The notes under the pieces were generated by a model. That model worked only from the letters and a program-made list of their open reading frames with translations. It had not been told where the DNA came from and made no database searches. 64,000 nt of DNA from assembly GCF_000559085.1 (NCBI RefSeq), contig NZ_JALN02000001.1, positions 1,240,001 to 1,304,000 of the forward strand. The letters run 5' to 3'. Made by a program: the position numbers and the translations under genes. Below, in pieces: positions 57,100 to 64,000 of this stretch. Source of the stretch: Mycolicibacterium aromaticivorans JS19b1 = JCM 16368. Its GTDB lineage: Bacteria > Actinomycetota > Actinomycetes > Mycobacteriales > Mycobacteriaceae. Position 1 is the first letter of the stretch, and each line of letters starts with the position of its first letter.

Positions 57100-57269
57100 T
57101 GCTTGACACCTATCTCTTCGAAGTCGATTTTTTCTCGCACACCACAGTCGGGGCAGCACCAGTCGTCGGGTACCTCGGCCCAGGCGGTGCCGGGTGGGAA
57201 GCCTTCCCGCGCAGCACCTTTCGCTTCGTCGTACACGTAGTCGCAGATCGGACACTGGTAGGCGCTCAT
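57096..57269 (-). CDS. rubA: Rubredoxin RubA
   Basis: 57 residues, starting [18 protein letters not shown] and ending DFEEIGVKQ. Cysteines: C6-x2-C9 and C39-x2-C42, with an extra Cys38 beside the second pair (WCCPDC). It is of the AlkG1 type, which in actinobacteria often cannot substitute for AlkG2, so the two rubredoxins may not be redundant. Too short for common gene finders. It overlaps alkB and rubB by 4 nt each. Confidence 0.95.
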   Translation of the reverse strand: MSAYQCPICDYVYDEAKGAAREGFPPGTAWAEVPDDWCCPDCGVREKIDFEEIGVKQ

Positions 57270-58501
57270 GCTGCGGCCCCGTACCGGGCCAGGATCTTCG
57301 CCCGGCGGCGCGGATCGATATTGACCTTTGTGATGTCACCGTTGTAGTGCTCGATCACCCGGTGGTCCATCATCCGGCGCCACACCCACGGGAAGTAGGT
57401 CACGCCGATCAAAGTCGCGTAGCCGCTTGGCAATTCAGGCGCCTCAGACATGCTGCGCAGAATCTGATAACGGCGGGTCGGATTGGCGTGGTGGTCACTG
57501 TGCCGTTGCAGGTGATACAGGAACAGATTGGTCACCAGGTGATCGGAGTTCCAGCTGTGCTGCGGGGAGCACCGCTCGTAGCGGCCGTTCTCGTTCTTCT
57601 GGCGCAGCAGCCCGTAGTGCTCCAGGTAGTTCACCGACTCCAGCATCGAGAATCCGAACACCGCCTGGATGATCAGGAAGGGAATCAACGCGGGACCGAA
57701 CACCGCCATCAGCGCACCGAACAGCACCACCGACATCAGCCAGGCGTTGAGGACGTCGTTGCCCAGCCAGGTACGCGGATCCCACGGGCTCTTGCCGAGC
57801 CGGCGAATTCGGGCCGCCTCGAGGGTGAGCGCTGAACGGGCGCTACCAAACACGCTGCGCGGCAAAAACTCCCAGAACGTCTCACCGAAGCGTGCCGATG
57901 CCGGATCCTCCGGGGTGGCGACCCGGACGTGATGGCCGCGGTTGTGCTCGATGTAGAAGTGGCCGTAGCAGGTCTGGGCCAGCGTGACCTTGGACAGCCA
58001 GCGCTCCAGCGAATCCTTCTTGTGTCCGAGTTCGTGCGCGGTGTTGATGCCCGTTCCGCCGAGCACGCCCACCGACAGTGCCAGACCGATCTTGGCGAAC
58101 CAGCTCAGCGAGCCCTCGTAGCCCAGCCAGCTGAGGTTCGACGCGGTGAACATGTAGGCGCCGAAGATGAGACTGAGGAACTGGAAGGGGATGAACGCAT
58201 ACGTGCAGTACCGGTAGTACTTGTCGTTCTCCAGGTACTCCATCAGTTCGTCGGGCGGGTTCTGGCCGTCGCGGCCGAACCTCAGGTCCAGCGCCGGCAG
58301 CAGTGCGTAGATCAGGAACGGGCCGACCCAGAAAAACACCTGGGATGCGGCGGTCCAGCCGAGCTGGTTCAGACCCCAGACGACCGGCAGCACCACGAAC
58401 AGTGCGGTCGGTGCGATCAGGCCCATCAGCCACAGATAGCGCTTCTTGTCCCGCCACGGCGCGGCCGCCGGAACGGCGGCGGAGTCCAGTTGAGACGTCA
58501 C
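57266..58501 (-). CDS. alkB: Alkane 1-monooxygenase AlkB
   Basis: 411 residues, membrane non-heme diiron hydroxylase. His boxes [15 protein letters not shown] and [13 protein letters not shown] are all present, plus NYLEHYGL. Six transmembrane helices are expected. It hydroxylates medium- to long-chain n-alkanes at the terminal carbon using rubredoxin electrons. GTG 58501 is supported by GGGAGG 8 nt upstream; an open frame begins at TTG 58522. Heads the operon alkB-rubA-rubB-alkX, all joined by 4-nt overlaps. Confidence 0.96.
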   Translation of the reverse strand: MTSQLDSAAVPAAAPWRDKKRYLWLMGLIAPTALFVVLPVVWGLNQLGWTAASQVFFWVGPFLIYALLPALDLRFGRDGQNPPDELMEYLENDKYYRYCTYAFIPFQFLSLIFGAYMFTASNLSWLGYEGSLSWFAKIGLALSVGVLGGTGINTAHELGHKKDSLERWLSKVTLAQTCYGHFYIEHNRGHHVRVATPEDPASARFGETFWEFLPRSVFGSARSALTLEAARIRRLGKSPWDPRTWLGNDVLNAWLMSVVLFGALMAVFGPALIPFLIIQAVFGFSMLESVNYLEHYGLLRQKNENGRYERCSPQHSWNSDHLVTNLFLYHLQRHSDHHANPTRRYQILRSMSEAPELPSGYATLIGVTYFPWVWRRMMDHRVIEHYNGDITKVNIDPRRRAKILARYGAAA

Positions 58502-58536
58502 GACAGTTACCTCCCACATCAAGTTGCGATGGCTTG

Positions 58537-58565
58537 ACTATAGAGGCTGATTTGTCGGGTGTCTA
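58537..58565 (-). promoter_or_regulatory. alkB promoter
   Basis: On the minus strand -35 TAGACA (58560-58565), 17 bp, -10 TATAGT (58537-58542). Transcription would start near 58530, about 30 nt before the alkB start. The -35 lies inside the operator. Confidence 0.7.
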
Positions 58566-58592
58566 GACAAATGATGCTGATTTGTAAATCAG
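58546..58592. promoter_or_regulatory. Twin operator sites of the alkane operon
   Basis: Site 1: ATTTGTC (58550-58556) and GACAAAT (58566-58572), inverted with a 9-nt centre, overlapping the -35 box. Site 2: CTGATTTGTAAATCAG (58577-58592), arms of 7 bp around GT. The 10-mer GCTGATTTGT occurs in both, 30 bp apart. Probable binding sites of the operon's own TetR protein. Site 2 overlaps the permease stop codon. Confidence 0.7.
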
Positions 58593-60070
58593 GTGGCGCG
58601 GGCTGCCTCCCGCTTGGCCAACACCGAGTGGGATCGCCCGTAGAGCAGGTAGAACCCCACCCCGATGACCATCCACACCAAGAATCGGATCCAGGTCAGG
58701 CCCGTGAGGTTGAGCATCAGCCAGCCACACGCCGCGATCGACAGGATCGGCAACACCGGAACCAGCGGCGCGCGGAACCCGCGCTCCAGGTCCGGGCGGG
58801 TCCGCCGGAGGATGATCACGCCGGCCGAGACCAGGATGAACGCGAACAGCGTGCCGACGTTCACCATCTCTTCGAGCTTGTCGATCGGGAAGACGGTGGC
58901 CGCGACGGCGGTGAGCACACCGACCAGCACGGTGATCCGCACCGGGGTGCCACGGTTCCCCGTCTGCGCCAATTGGCGCGGCAGCAGGCCGTCACGAGCC
59001 ATCGCGAACAACACCCGCGACAGCCCCAGGATCAACACCATGACCACCGTGGTCAGACCAGCCAGCGCTCCGATCGAGATCACCTTGGCCGCCCAATCCA
59101 CCCCGTTGAGCGAGAACGCGGTGGCGAGGTTGGCGTGACCGTGCCCGGCCTCGTCTCGCAGGTCGCTGAACCGGACCATGCCCGACAGGACGATCGAGAC
59201 GGACACGTAGAGCACGGTGACGATCGCCAGCGAGGCGAGGATGCCCCGCGCGACATCGCGCTGCGGGTTCTTGGTCTCCTCGGCCGTCGTGGCCACCACA
59301 TCGAAACCGATGAACGCGAAGAACACGATCGAGGCGCCGGCCAGCACCCCGTACAGGCCGTAATGACTGCTCTCGGCCCCGGTCAGCAGGGAGAAGACGG
59401 ACTGGTCGACGCCGGTCCCGGACGAATTCGCGCCGCTCTCCGACGCGGGGATGAACGGGGAGAAGTTGGCCGCCTTGACGTAGAACGCCCCGACGATGAC
59501 GACGAGTGCGACGACCGCGACCTTGATGGCCGTGATCACCGCGGAGACATTGGCCGACAGCTTGGTGCCCAACGCGAGCAGGGTGGTGACGATCGCAACG
59601 ATGAGCAGGGCACCCCAGTCAAAGTTGAGCGGTCCGATGGCCACGACCCCACCGGAGAAGCCGAAGACGGTGCCCAGATAACTGGACCAGCCCTTGGCCA
59701 CCACGGCGGCGCCGACCGCGAATTCCAGGATCAGGTCCCAGCCGATGATCCAGGCGACGAACTCCCCGAACGTCGCGTACGAGAACGTGTACGCGCTGCC
59801 CGCCACCGGCAGCATCGAGGCGAACTCCGCGTAACACAGTGCGGCCAAACCGCAGGTCACGGCCGCGATGACGAAGGACACCGAGATGGCGGGACCGGTG
59901 ATGTTGCCGAAGGTCGACGCGGTGACGGTGAAAATGCCCGCGCCCACCACGACGGAGACGCCGAAGACGGTGAGGTCCCACCACGTCAGGTTTTTGCGGA
60001 GCCGGGTGCCCGGCTCGTCGGTGTCGAGGATGGACTGCTCGACCGACTTGGTCCGCCACTTGGAGGTCAT
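58589..60070 (-). CDS. APC-family amino-acid permease (Rv3253c homolog)
   Basis: 493 residues with about 12-13 transmembrane helices; cationic-amino-acid transporter (CAT) branch of the APC superfamily. First helix VFGVSVVVGAGIFTVTA carries the GxG[IV] substrate motif. ATG 60070 (MTSKWRTKSV) is preferred: AAGGA lies 8 nt upstream, and the earlier ATG 60076 is too near it. The stop overlaps the alkB operator. Substrate is probably Arg/Lys or a related amine, from family resemblance only. Confidence 0.9.
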   Translation of the reverse strand: MTSKWRTKSVEQSILDTDEPGTRLRKNLTWWDLTVFGVSVVVGAGIFTVTASTFGNITGPAISVSFVIAAVTCGLAALCYAEFASMLPVAGSAYTFSYATFGEFVAWIIGWDLILEFAVGAAVVAKGWSSYLGTVFGFSGGVVAIGPLNFDWGALLIVAIVTTLLALGTKLSANVSAVITAIKVAVVALVVIVGAFYVKAANFSPFIPASESGANSSGTGVDQSVFSLLTGAESSHYGLYGVLAGASIVFFAFIGFDVVATTAEETKNPQRDVARGILASLAIVTVLYVSVSIVLSGMVRFSDLRDEAGHGHANLATAFSLNGVDWAAKVISIGALAGLTTVVMVLILGLSRVLFAMARDGLLPRQLAQTGNRGTPVRITVLVGVLTAVAATVFPIDKLEEMVNVGTLFAFILVSAGVIILRRTRPDLERGFRAPLVPVLPILSIAACGWLMLNLTGLTWIRFLVWMVIGVGFYLLYGRSHSVLAKREAARAT

Positions 60071-60128
60071 CTGCATGTTCCTTCTCATACCCCGGTTAGG
60101 CACAGTTTGAGCGGGTATCTAAGAGGTC

Positions 60129-61520
60129 GTGGGCCAACCCCCGGAGCGTCACCATGCCATCGTCATCGGGGCCAGCATCGCGGGGCTGTGCGCTGCCCGG
60201 GTGTTGTCCGACCACTACGAGCGGGTGACCGTCTACGAACGCGACACCCTGCCCCCGGAACCCGCCCACCGCGGTGCGGTACCCCAAGATCGGCATGTAC
60301 ACATCCTCATGGCGCGGGGAGCTCACGAGTTCGAAACGCTGTTTCCCGGTCTGCTCGACGACATGGTCGCCGCCGGGGTGGCGAAACTGGAGAACCGTCC
60401 CGACTGCATCCACTTCGGCGCCGCCGGCCACGTGCTGGGCACCGGGCACACGCTGCAGCGCGAGTTCACCGCGTACGTGCCCAGCCGCAAGCAGCTCGAG
60501 TGGCAGATCCGCCGCCGCACCGCCGCTCTGCCGAACGTGCAGATCGTCCAGCGTGACGTGAACGCACCGCGATTCGACGGCGAGCGTCAAACGGTCACCG
60601 GCGTCGAGTTGTCCGCGCCCGGCGGTAACGAGTTCGTGACCGCCGACCTCGTGGTGGATGCCTCCGGTCGCGGCACCCGATTACCGTCGTGGCTGGACGA
60701 GTGGGGGTTCGCCCGTCCCCGTGAGCAGACCATCGATGTCGGAATCTGTTACGCCACACAGCAGTTGAGAATCCCCAACGGCCTGATCACCGAGAAGGTT
60801 GTGGTGGCGGGCGCGTCACGCAGCCAGCAGGCCGGGCTGGGCATGCTGTTCTACGAGGACGGCACCTGGGGCTTGACCACGTTCACCGTCAATCATGTCC
60901 CGCCCCCGCAGACGCTGTCCGAGATACACCAGGTCGCCGACGACGTGCTGCCGGCACCGTTGGCATCCGCGATTCGCCAGGGAGAACCCTTGGGCGACAT
61001 CGCCTTCCACCGCTATCCGGTAAGCCGGTGGCGGCGCTACGACAAGCTCCAGCGCTTTCCCGCCGGGATCGTGCCGGTCGGTGACGCCGTGGTGAGTTTC
61101 AACCCGACCTACGGCCAAGGGATGACGATGACCGCGCTGCAGGCCGGGCACCTGCGCCGACTGCTGGACTCCGGCACCCGTCACCTGGCCTATGAATTGG
61201 CCCGCGCCACCGCCAAAACCACGTATCCCGTCTGGACCATGAACGCGATCGGCGACCTGACCCTGCATGGCACCGAGGGCTCGGCGCCGTGGTGGTACCA
61301 ACCCGTCGGGTCGTTGTTCGATCAGTTCCTCGGCGCCGCCGAGACCGACCGTGTTCTGGCGGAATGGTTTCTGCGCCGCTTCAGCTTGCTGGACAGTTTG
61401 TACATGGTGCCGCCCGCATCGATCATCGGCCGCGCGGTCCGCCACAACATGTCGTCGTGGTGGGCGCAGAAACGAGCTACTGCGCCAGTGCTCGATCCAG
61501 ATCCGGTTCCAGGTAGATAA
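60129..61520 (+). CDS. FAD-dependent oxidoreductase (Rv3254 homolog)
   Basis: 463 residues, flavin monooxygenase/halogenase-like fold. Dinucleotide motif VIGASIAGLCAARVL at the N-terminus, then DLVVDASGRGTRLPSWL, and PVGDAVVSFNPTYGQGMTM (the GD motif that contacts the flavin ribitol). Substrate unknown. It begins at GTG 60129 and its 3' end overlaps the convergent CDF gene by 44 bp. Ortholog of Rv3254 by position. Confidence 0.88.
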   Translation: MGQPPERHHAIVIGASIAGLCAARVLSDHYERVTVYERDTLPPEPAHRGAVPQDRHVHILMARGAHEFETLFPGLLDDMVAAGVAKLENRPDCIHFGAAGHVLGTGHTLQREFTAYVPSRKQLEWQIRRRTAALPNVQIVQRDVNAPRFDGERQTVTGVELSAPGGNEFVTADLVVDASGRGTRLPSWLDEWGFARPREQTIDVGICYATQQLRIPNGLITEKVVVAGASRSQQAGLGMLFYEDGTWGLTTFTVNHVPPPQTLSEIHQVADDVLPAPLASAIRQGEPLGDIAFHRYPVSRWRRYDKLQRFPAGIVPVGDAVVSFNPTYGQGMTMTALQAGHLRRLLDSGTRHLAYELARATAKTTYPVWTMNAIGDLTLHGTEGSAPWWYQPVGSLFDQFLGAAETDRVLAEWFLRRFSLLDSLYMVPPASIIGRAVRHNMSSWWAQKRATAPVLDPDPVPGR

Positions 61521-62397
61521 TTCGCGCGGCGGGCACCGCCGAGCGCACCGCCGCCTCCGCGGCGTCGATGGTGACGGCCACCGTCGCCAGGTCGGTATCG
61601 GGGGCCAGCGCGATCTTGGCCCCGACGAGCATCTCCTCGGGACCCAGGTACTGGGTTCGGAGATGGATGACCCGGTCGACGTTGGCGGTCTGCTCGAGTG
61701 CCGACTGAATCGCCCGGCATTCGTCAGGGGTGGCGCCCTCGCCGATCAGCAGGCTGTGCATCTCGACCATCAGGATCACGGCGATGACACCGAGCAGCGC
61801 ACCGATCAGGATTGTGCCGACGCCGTCCCAGACCGGATTGCCGGTCAGGATCGTCAAGCCCACGCCGGCGAGCGCGAAGACCAGACCGATCAGGGCGCCG
61901 GTGTCCTCCAGCAGGACCACGGGCAGCTCGGGACTGCGGGAGCGACGAATGAACTGCCACCACGAGCTGGCGCCCTTCAACGGACGTGACTCCACCATCG
62001 CGGTACGAAAGCTGTAGGACTCCAAGGCAATTGCCACCGCCAGGATCACCACCGCCACGATCGGCGAGGTCAGCGGTTCGGGATGGCCGATCTTGTGATA
62101 GCCCTCGTACAGTGCGAAGATCGAGCCCAGGCTGAACAACACCAGCGCAACGACGAACGAATAGAAGTAGCGACTACGGCCGTACCCGAACTGATGCAGG
62201 CTGTCTGCCTGCCTGCGGGCCTGGCGCTGACCGAACAGCAGGAGCCCCTGATTCGACGTGTCGGCCACCGAGTGCACCGACTCGGCGAGCATCGAGGAAC
62301 TTCCGGTGATCAGGAATCCGACGAATTTCGCGACCGCGATGCCCGCGTTGGCGGCCAGCGCCGCGAGGATCGCCTTGGTGCTGCCCTCGGTCGACAT
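61477..62397 (-). CDS. Cation diffusion facilitator (CDF) transporter
   Basis: 306 residues. Four to six transmembrane helices with the first metal motif ESVHSVADT in helix 2 (H-x3-D) and the second in LLEDTGALIGL (E/D residues in helix 5). The cytoplasmic C-terminal domain follows (SALEQTANVDRVIHLRTQYL). Family members export Zn, Mn or Fe. Not in the remembered M. tuberculosis order at this place. It follows manA by 27 bp, so it may be read from the manA promoter. Confidence 0.88.
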   Translation of the reverse strand: MSTEGSTKAILAALAANAGIAVAKFVGFLITGSSSMLAESVHSVADTSNQGLLLFGQRQARRQADSLHQFGYGRSRYFYSFVVALVLFSLGSIFALYEGYHKIGHPEPLTSPIVAVVILAVAIALESYSFRTAMVESRPLKGASSWWQFIRRSRSPELPVVLLEDTGALIGLVFALAGVGLTILTGNPVWDGVGTILIGALLGVIAVILMVEMHSLLIGEGATPDECRAIQSALEQTANVDRVIHLRTQYLGPEEMLVGAKIALAPDTDLATVAVTIDAAEAAVRSAVPAARIIYLEPDLDRALAQ

Positions 62398-62424
62398 GCG
62401 GTGTCCTCCCCCAGGCTCAGTTGC

Positions 62425-63651
62425 TCAAAGGCCAACCGTAGCCCGGAACAACCGGGACGGCGACGTCGCCTCCAGGCGGATCGGACCGTCGTCGGCGGCC
62501 ACCCAGGCCGCGGACCCGCGGTTGAGCTCCACCACATCCGACTTCGCGCGGACGAGCACCGAACCTTCGGTGCAGACCAGGATCTGGGGACCATCGTGGC
62601 GGGACGGGGCGTCGATCTCGTGGCCGAGGTTCTCACCGTCGAGCATGAGGATGCAGGCGGCGAACTCCTGCGCGGGCGTCTCGTAGACCAGCTCGATCCC
62701 CTCGCGGTGAGTGGGCGCCCGCAGCATCGTCTCATCGGCGGGCCTGAAGTCCAGCACCCGCAAGAGCTCGGGCACGTCGACGTGCTTGGGCGTCAGGCCA
62801 CCGCGAAGTACGTTGTCGGAGTTGGCCATCACCTCCATCCCCATGCCGTGGATGTAACTGTGCAGGTTGCCTGCCGGCATGAAGATGGCCTCACCGGGGG
62901 CCAGCGTGATCCGGTTGAGCAGCATGGCCGCCAGCACACCCGCATCTCCGGGATAGCGCTCCCCCAGCTCCAGCAGCGTCTTGGCCTCATCGTCGAATTC
63001 TGTTGCACCGGAACGCATATAATCCACCGCGCCGTCCAGGACGGCGGGGATCAGCACGTCCAGATCGGGCTGCGGCGCAGTGATCCAGGTGGTGAAAAGG
63101 GCACGCAGACCGTCGGCGTCGGGCTGGCCGCTCAGCAATCCGATGAACGGATCGAGTTCGGGCGCCGCCAGGGCACGCATCAGATCGACCGAACGCGCGG
63201 CCGGCCGGAAGCCGCCGAGGGCGTGGAAGTCGCTCAGCGCGACCAACAGTTCGGGCTTGTGGTTGCGGTCGCGATAGTTGCGGATCGGTGAGGTGAGCGG
63301 CACGCCCAGACGGTCCTCGCGCACGTAACCTTCGACCGCCTGCTCGGCGCTGGGATGAGCTTGCAGCGACAGCGGCTCCTCGGCGGCCAGCACCTTCACC
63401 AGCAAGGGCAGCACGTCGCCGTAGCGGCCGCGTACCGCAGGCCCCAACTGGCCGTCCGGATCGGCTCGAACGGCGTCGAGCAACGATTTCTCGCCGTGGG
63501 CGGTCTCCAACCACGCCGGATCCCCCGGATGAGCGCCCAGCCACAGCTCTGCTTCGGGATGCGCTGTTGGCGAAGGTCTTCCGGTGAACTCCGCGATGGC
63601 TGTCCGAGATCCCCATGCGTAGGTGCGTATCGCACCACGTAGCAATTCCAC
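62425..63651 (-). CDS. manA: Mannose-6-phosphate isomerase
   Basis: 408 residues, type I phosphomannose isomerase. Zinc ligand motifs: PEAELWLGAHPG, LQAHPSAEQA with Gln and His, and PAGNLHSYIHG with His. Interconverts fructose-6-phosphate and mannose-6-phosphate, feeding GDP-mannose for lipoarabinomannan and PIM synthesis. GTG 63651 starts 7 bp after the upstream gene's stop. Ortholog of Rv3255c. Confidence 0.95.
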   Translation of the reverse strand: MELLRGAIRTYAWGSRTAIAEFTGRPSPTAHPEAELWLGAHPGDPAWLETAHGEKSLLDAVRADPDGQLGPAVRGRYGDVLPLLVKVLAAEEPLSLQAHPSAEQAVEGYVREDRLGVPLTSPIRNYRDRNHKPELLVALSDFHALGGFRPAARSVDLMRALAAPELDPFIGLLSGQPDADGLRALFTTWITAPQPDLDVLIPAVLDGAVDYMRSGATEFDDEAKTLLELGERYPGDAGVLAAMLLNRITLAPGEAIFMPAGNLHSYIHGMGMEVMANSDNVLRGGLTPKHVDVPELLRVLDFRPADETMLRAPTHREGIELVYETPAQEFAACILMLDGENLGHEIDAPSRHDGPQILVCTEGSVLVRAKSDVVELNRGSAAWVAADDGPIRLEATSPSRLFRATVGL

Positions 63652-63658
63652 TGGGACG

Positions 63659-64000
63659 TTATCCCCCCACCAATCTCAGATAAACCGCGGCCATCTGCAA
63701 TCGGACGGCCAGCGTGGCGAGCTGTTGTTCGGCTCGCCCTGTCGGGGCCTGAACCGAGCCCCCCTCCCCGAAGTCCTGCGCCCCGACCAGATCGACGTCG
63801 TCGAAGCCACTCACCCGCGCGGCGAGCATCGCGCGTTCGGCGTCCAGGGTCAAAGCCAGCACCTTCGGGCCCCTCGACAGCGGACCGTCGAGCTCCTCGT
63901 CGTGGAACAACGCGTCCACCGGATCCCCGAATTGATGTGCGATGCCGGTACGTAACGCGACCAGCGCGTCAGCCAGTCCGGCCGCGGCGACGGCCTGGCC
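63659..64000 (-). CDS. TobH-like phosphosugar isomerase-type protein, partial
   Basis: Last 114 codons of a gene that continues beyond the window. The visible segment (GLADALVALRTGIAHQFG, LALTLDAERAMLAARVSGFDD, and the C-terminal LATLAVRLQMAAVYLRLVGG) matches the C-terminal part of the SIS/PGI-PMI-like protein that sits between manA and manB in actinobacteria (Rv3256c, TobH family). Role is probably in sugar-phosphate isomerisation. Reaction not demonstrated. Confidence 0.78.
   Translation of the reverse strand, partial: GQAVAAAGLADALVALRTGIAHQFGDPVDALFHDEELDGPLSRGPKVLALTLDAERAMLAARVSGFDDVDLVGAQDFGEGGSVQAPTGRAEQQLATLAVRLQMAAVYLRLVGG

Noticed and set aside
58559..60556. 665-codon open frame opposite the permease and running into the FAD gene
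   Set aside because: Arg/His/Asp-rich nonsense produced by GC codon bias; it crosses into an unrelated real gene in another frame.

Overview
The window is a piece of a mycobacterial chromosome, most likely from a rapidly growing Mycolicibacterium-type species. It is high-GC, with many GTG starts. Its backbone follows, gene for gene, the order known in M. tuberculosis from Rv3202c (adnA) to Rv3256c. Assignments rest on protein motifs plus this remembered gene order; no database search was run.

Layout. (1) 1-13.7 kb: adnA N-terminus, lipV, an alkyltransferase-like protein, a kinase-like protein, moeZ, a metzincin-like DUF3152 protein, a TetR regulator, TB9.4, an MmpS-like protein, a ferritin-like protein, rhlE, a beta-propeller membrane protein, a ParA-like ATPase, gpm2, entC and a GNAT enzyme. 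(2) 13.7-22.3 kb: a membrane protein; an acyltransferase and TetR pair sharing a palindromic operator; a GtrA protein; a diacylglycerol-kinase-like protein; whiB1 with its CRP site; pdtaS; the biotinylated protein TB7.3; the 24-residue ribosomal protein bL37; rshA-sigH; a YbaK protein; and an SDR. (3) 22.3-25.8 kb: a membrane diguanylate cyclase and an aldehyde dehydrogenase, which I do not recall at this place in M. tuberculosis, separated by a 27-bp tandem repeat. (4) 25.8-40.4 kb: SRAP protein, aroA, rsgA, an aldo/keto reductase, desA3 and its reductase with matching operators, ppk2, a WS/DGAT-like protein, secA1, hpf/rafS and a comF-like gene. (5) 40.4-49.3 kb: an accessory block between comF and lpqB. 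(6) 49.3-64 kb: a VOC protein, lpqB-mtrB-mtrA, tmk, sahH, the alkB-rubA-rubB-alkX operon with promoter and operators, an amino-acid permease, an FAD protein, a CDF transporter, manA and a TobH-like gene.

The most interesting region is the accessory block, 42.5-49.2 kb. Reading on the minus strand it encodes two WXG100 proteins resembling EsxF and EsxE, then a 907-residue protein with a CpnT-like N-terminal module. Its C-terminus carries an R / SST / ExE mono-ADP-ribosyltransferase signature instead of the tuberculosis necrotizing toxin NADase. Next come a 4-nt-coupled presumed immunity gene, a second small protein with the same ADP-ribosyltransferase signature, further immunity-like genes, an SseB-like protein, a frameshifted gene and an inverted gene scrap. 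This looks like an EsxEF/CpnT cassette with a swapped warhead and a decaying immunity tail.

How the genes work together. DesA3 and its ferredoxin-type reductase form a fatty-acid desaturation pair with shared operators. AlkB and two rubredoxins hydroxylate alkanes under a TetR regulator encoded last in their own operon. MtrA/MtrB/LpqB form the envelope and cell-cycle two-component system. SigH/RshA run the thiol-oxidative response. ManA and TobH start mannose metabolism. Convergent genes are packed so tightly that four pairs share stop-codon bases.
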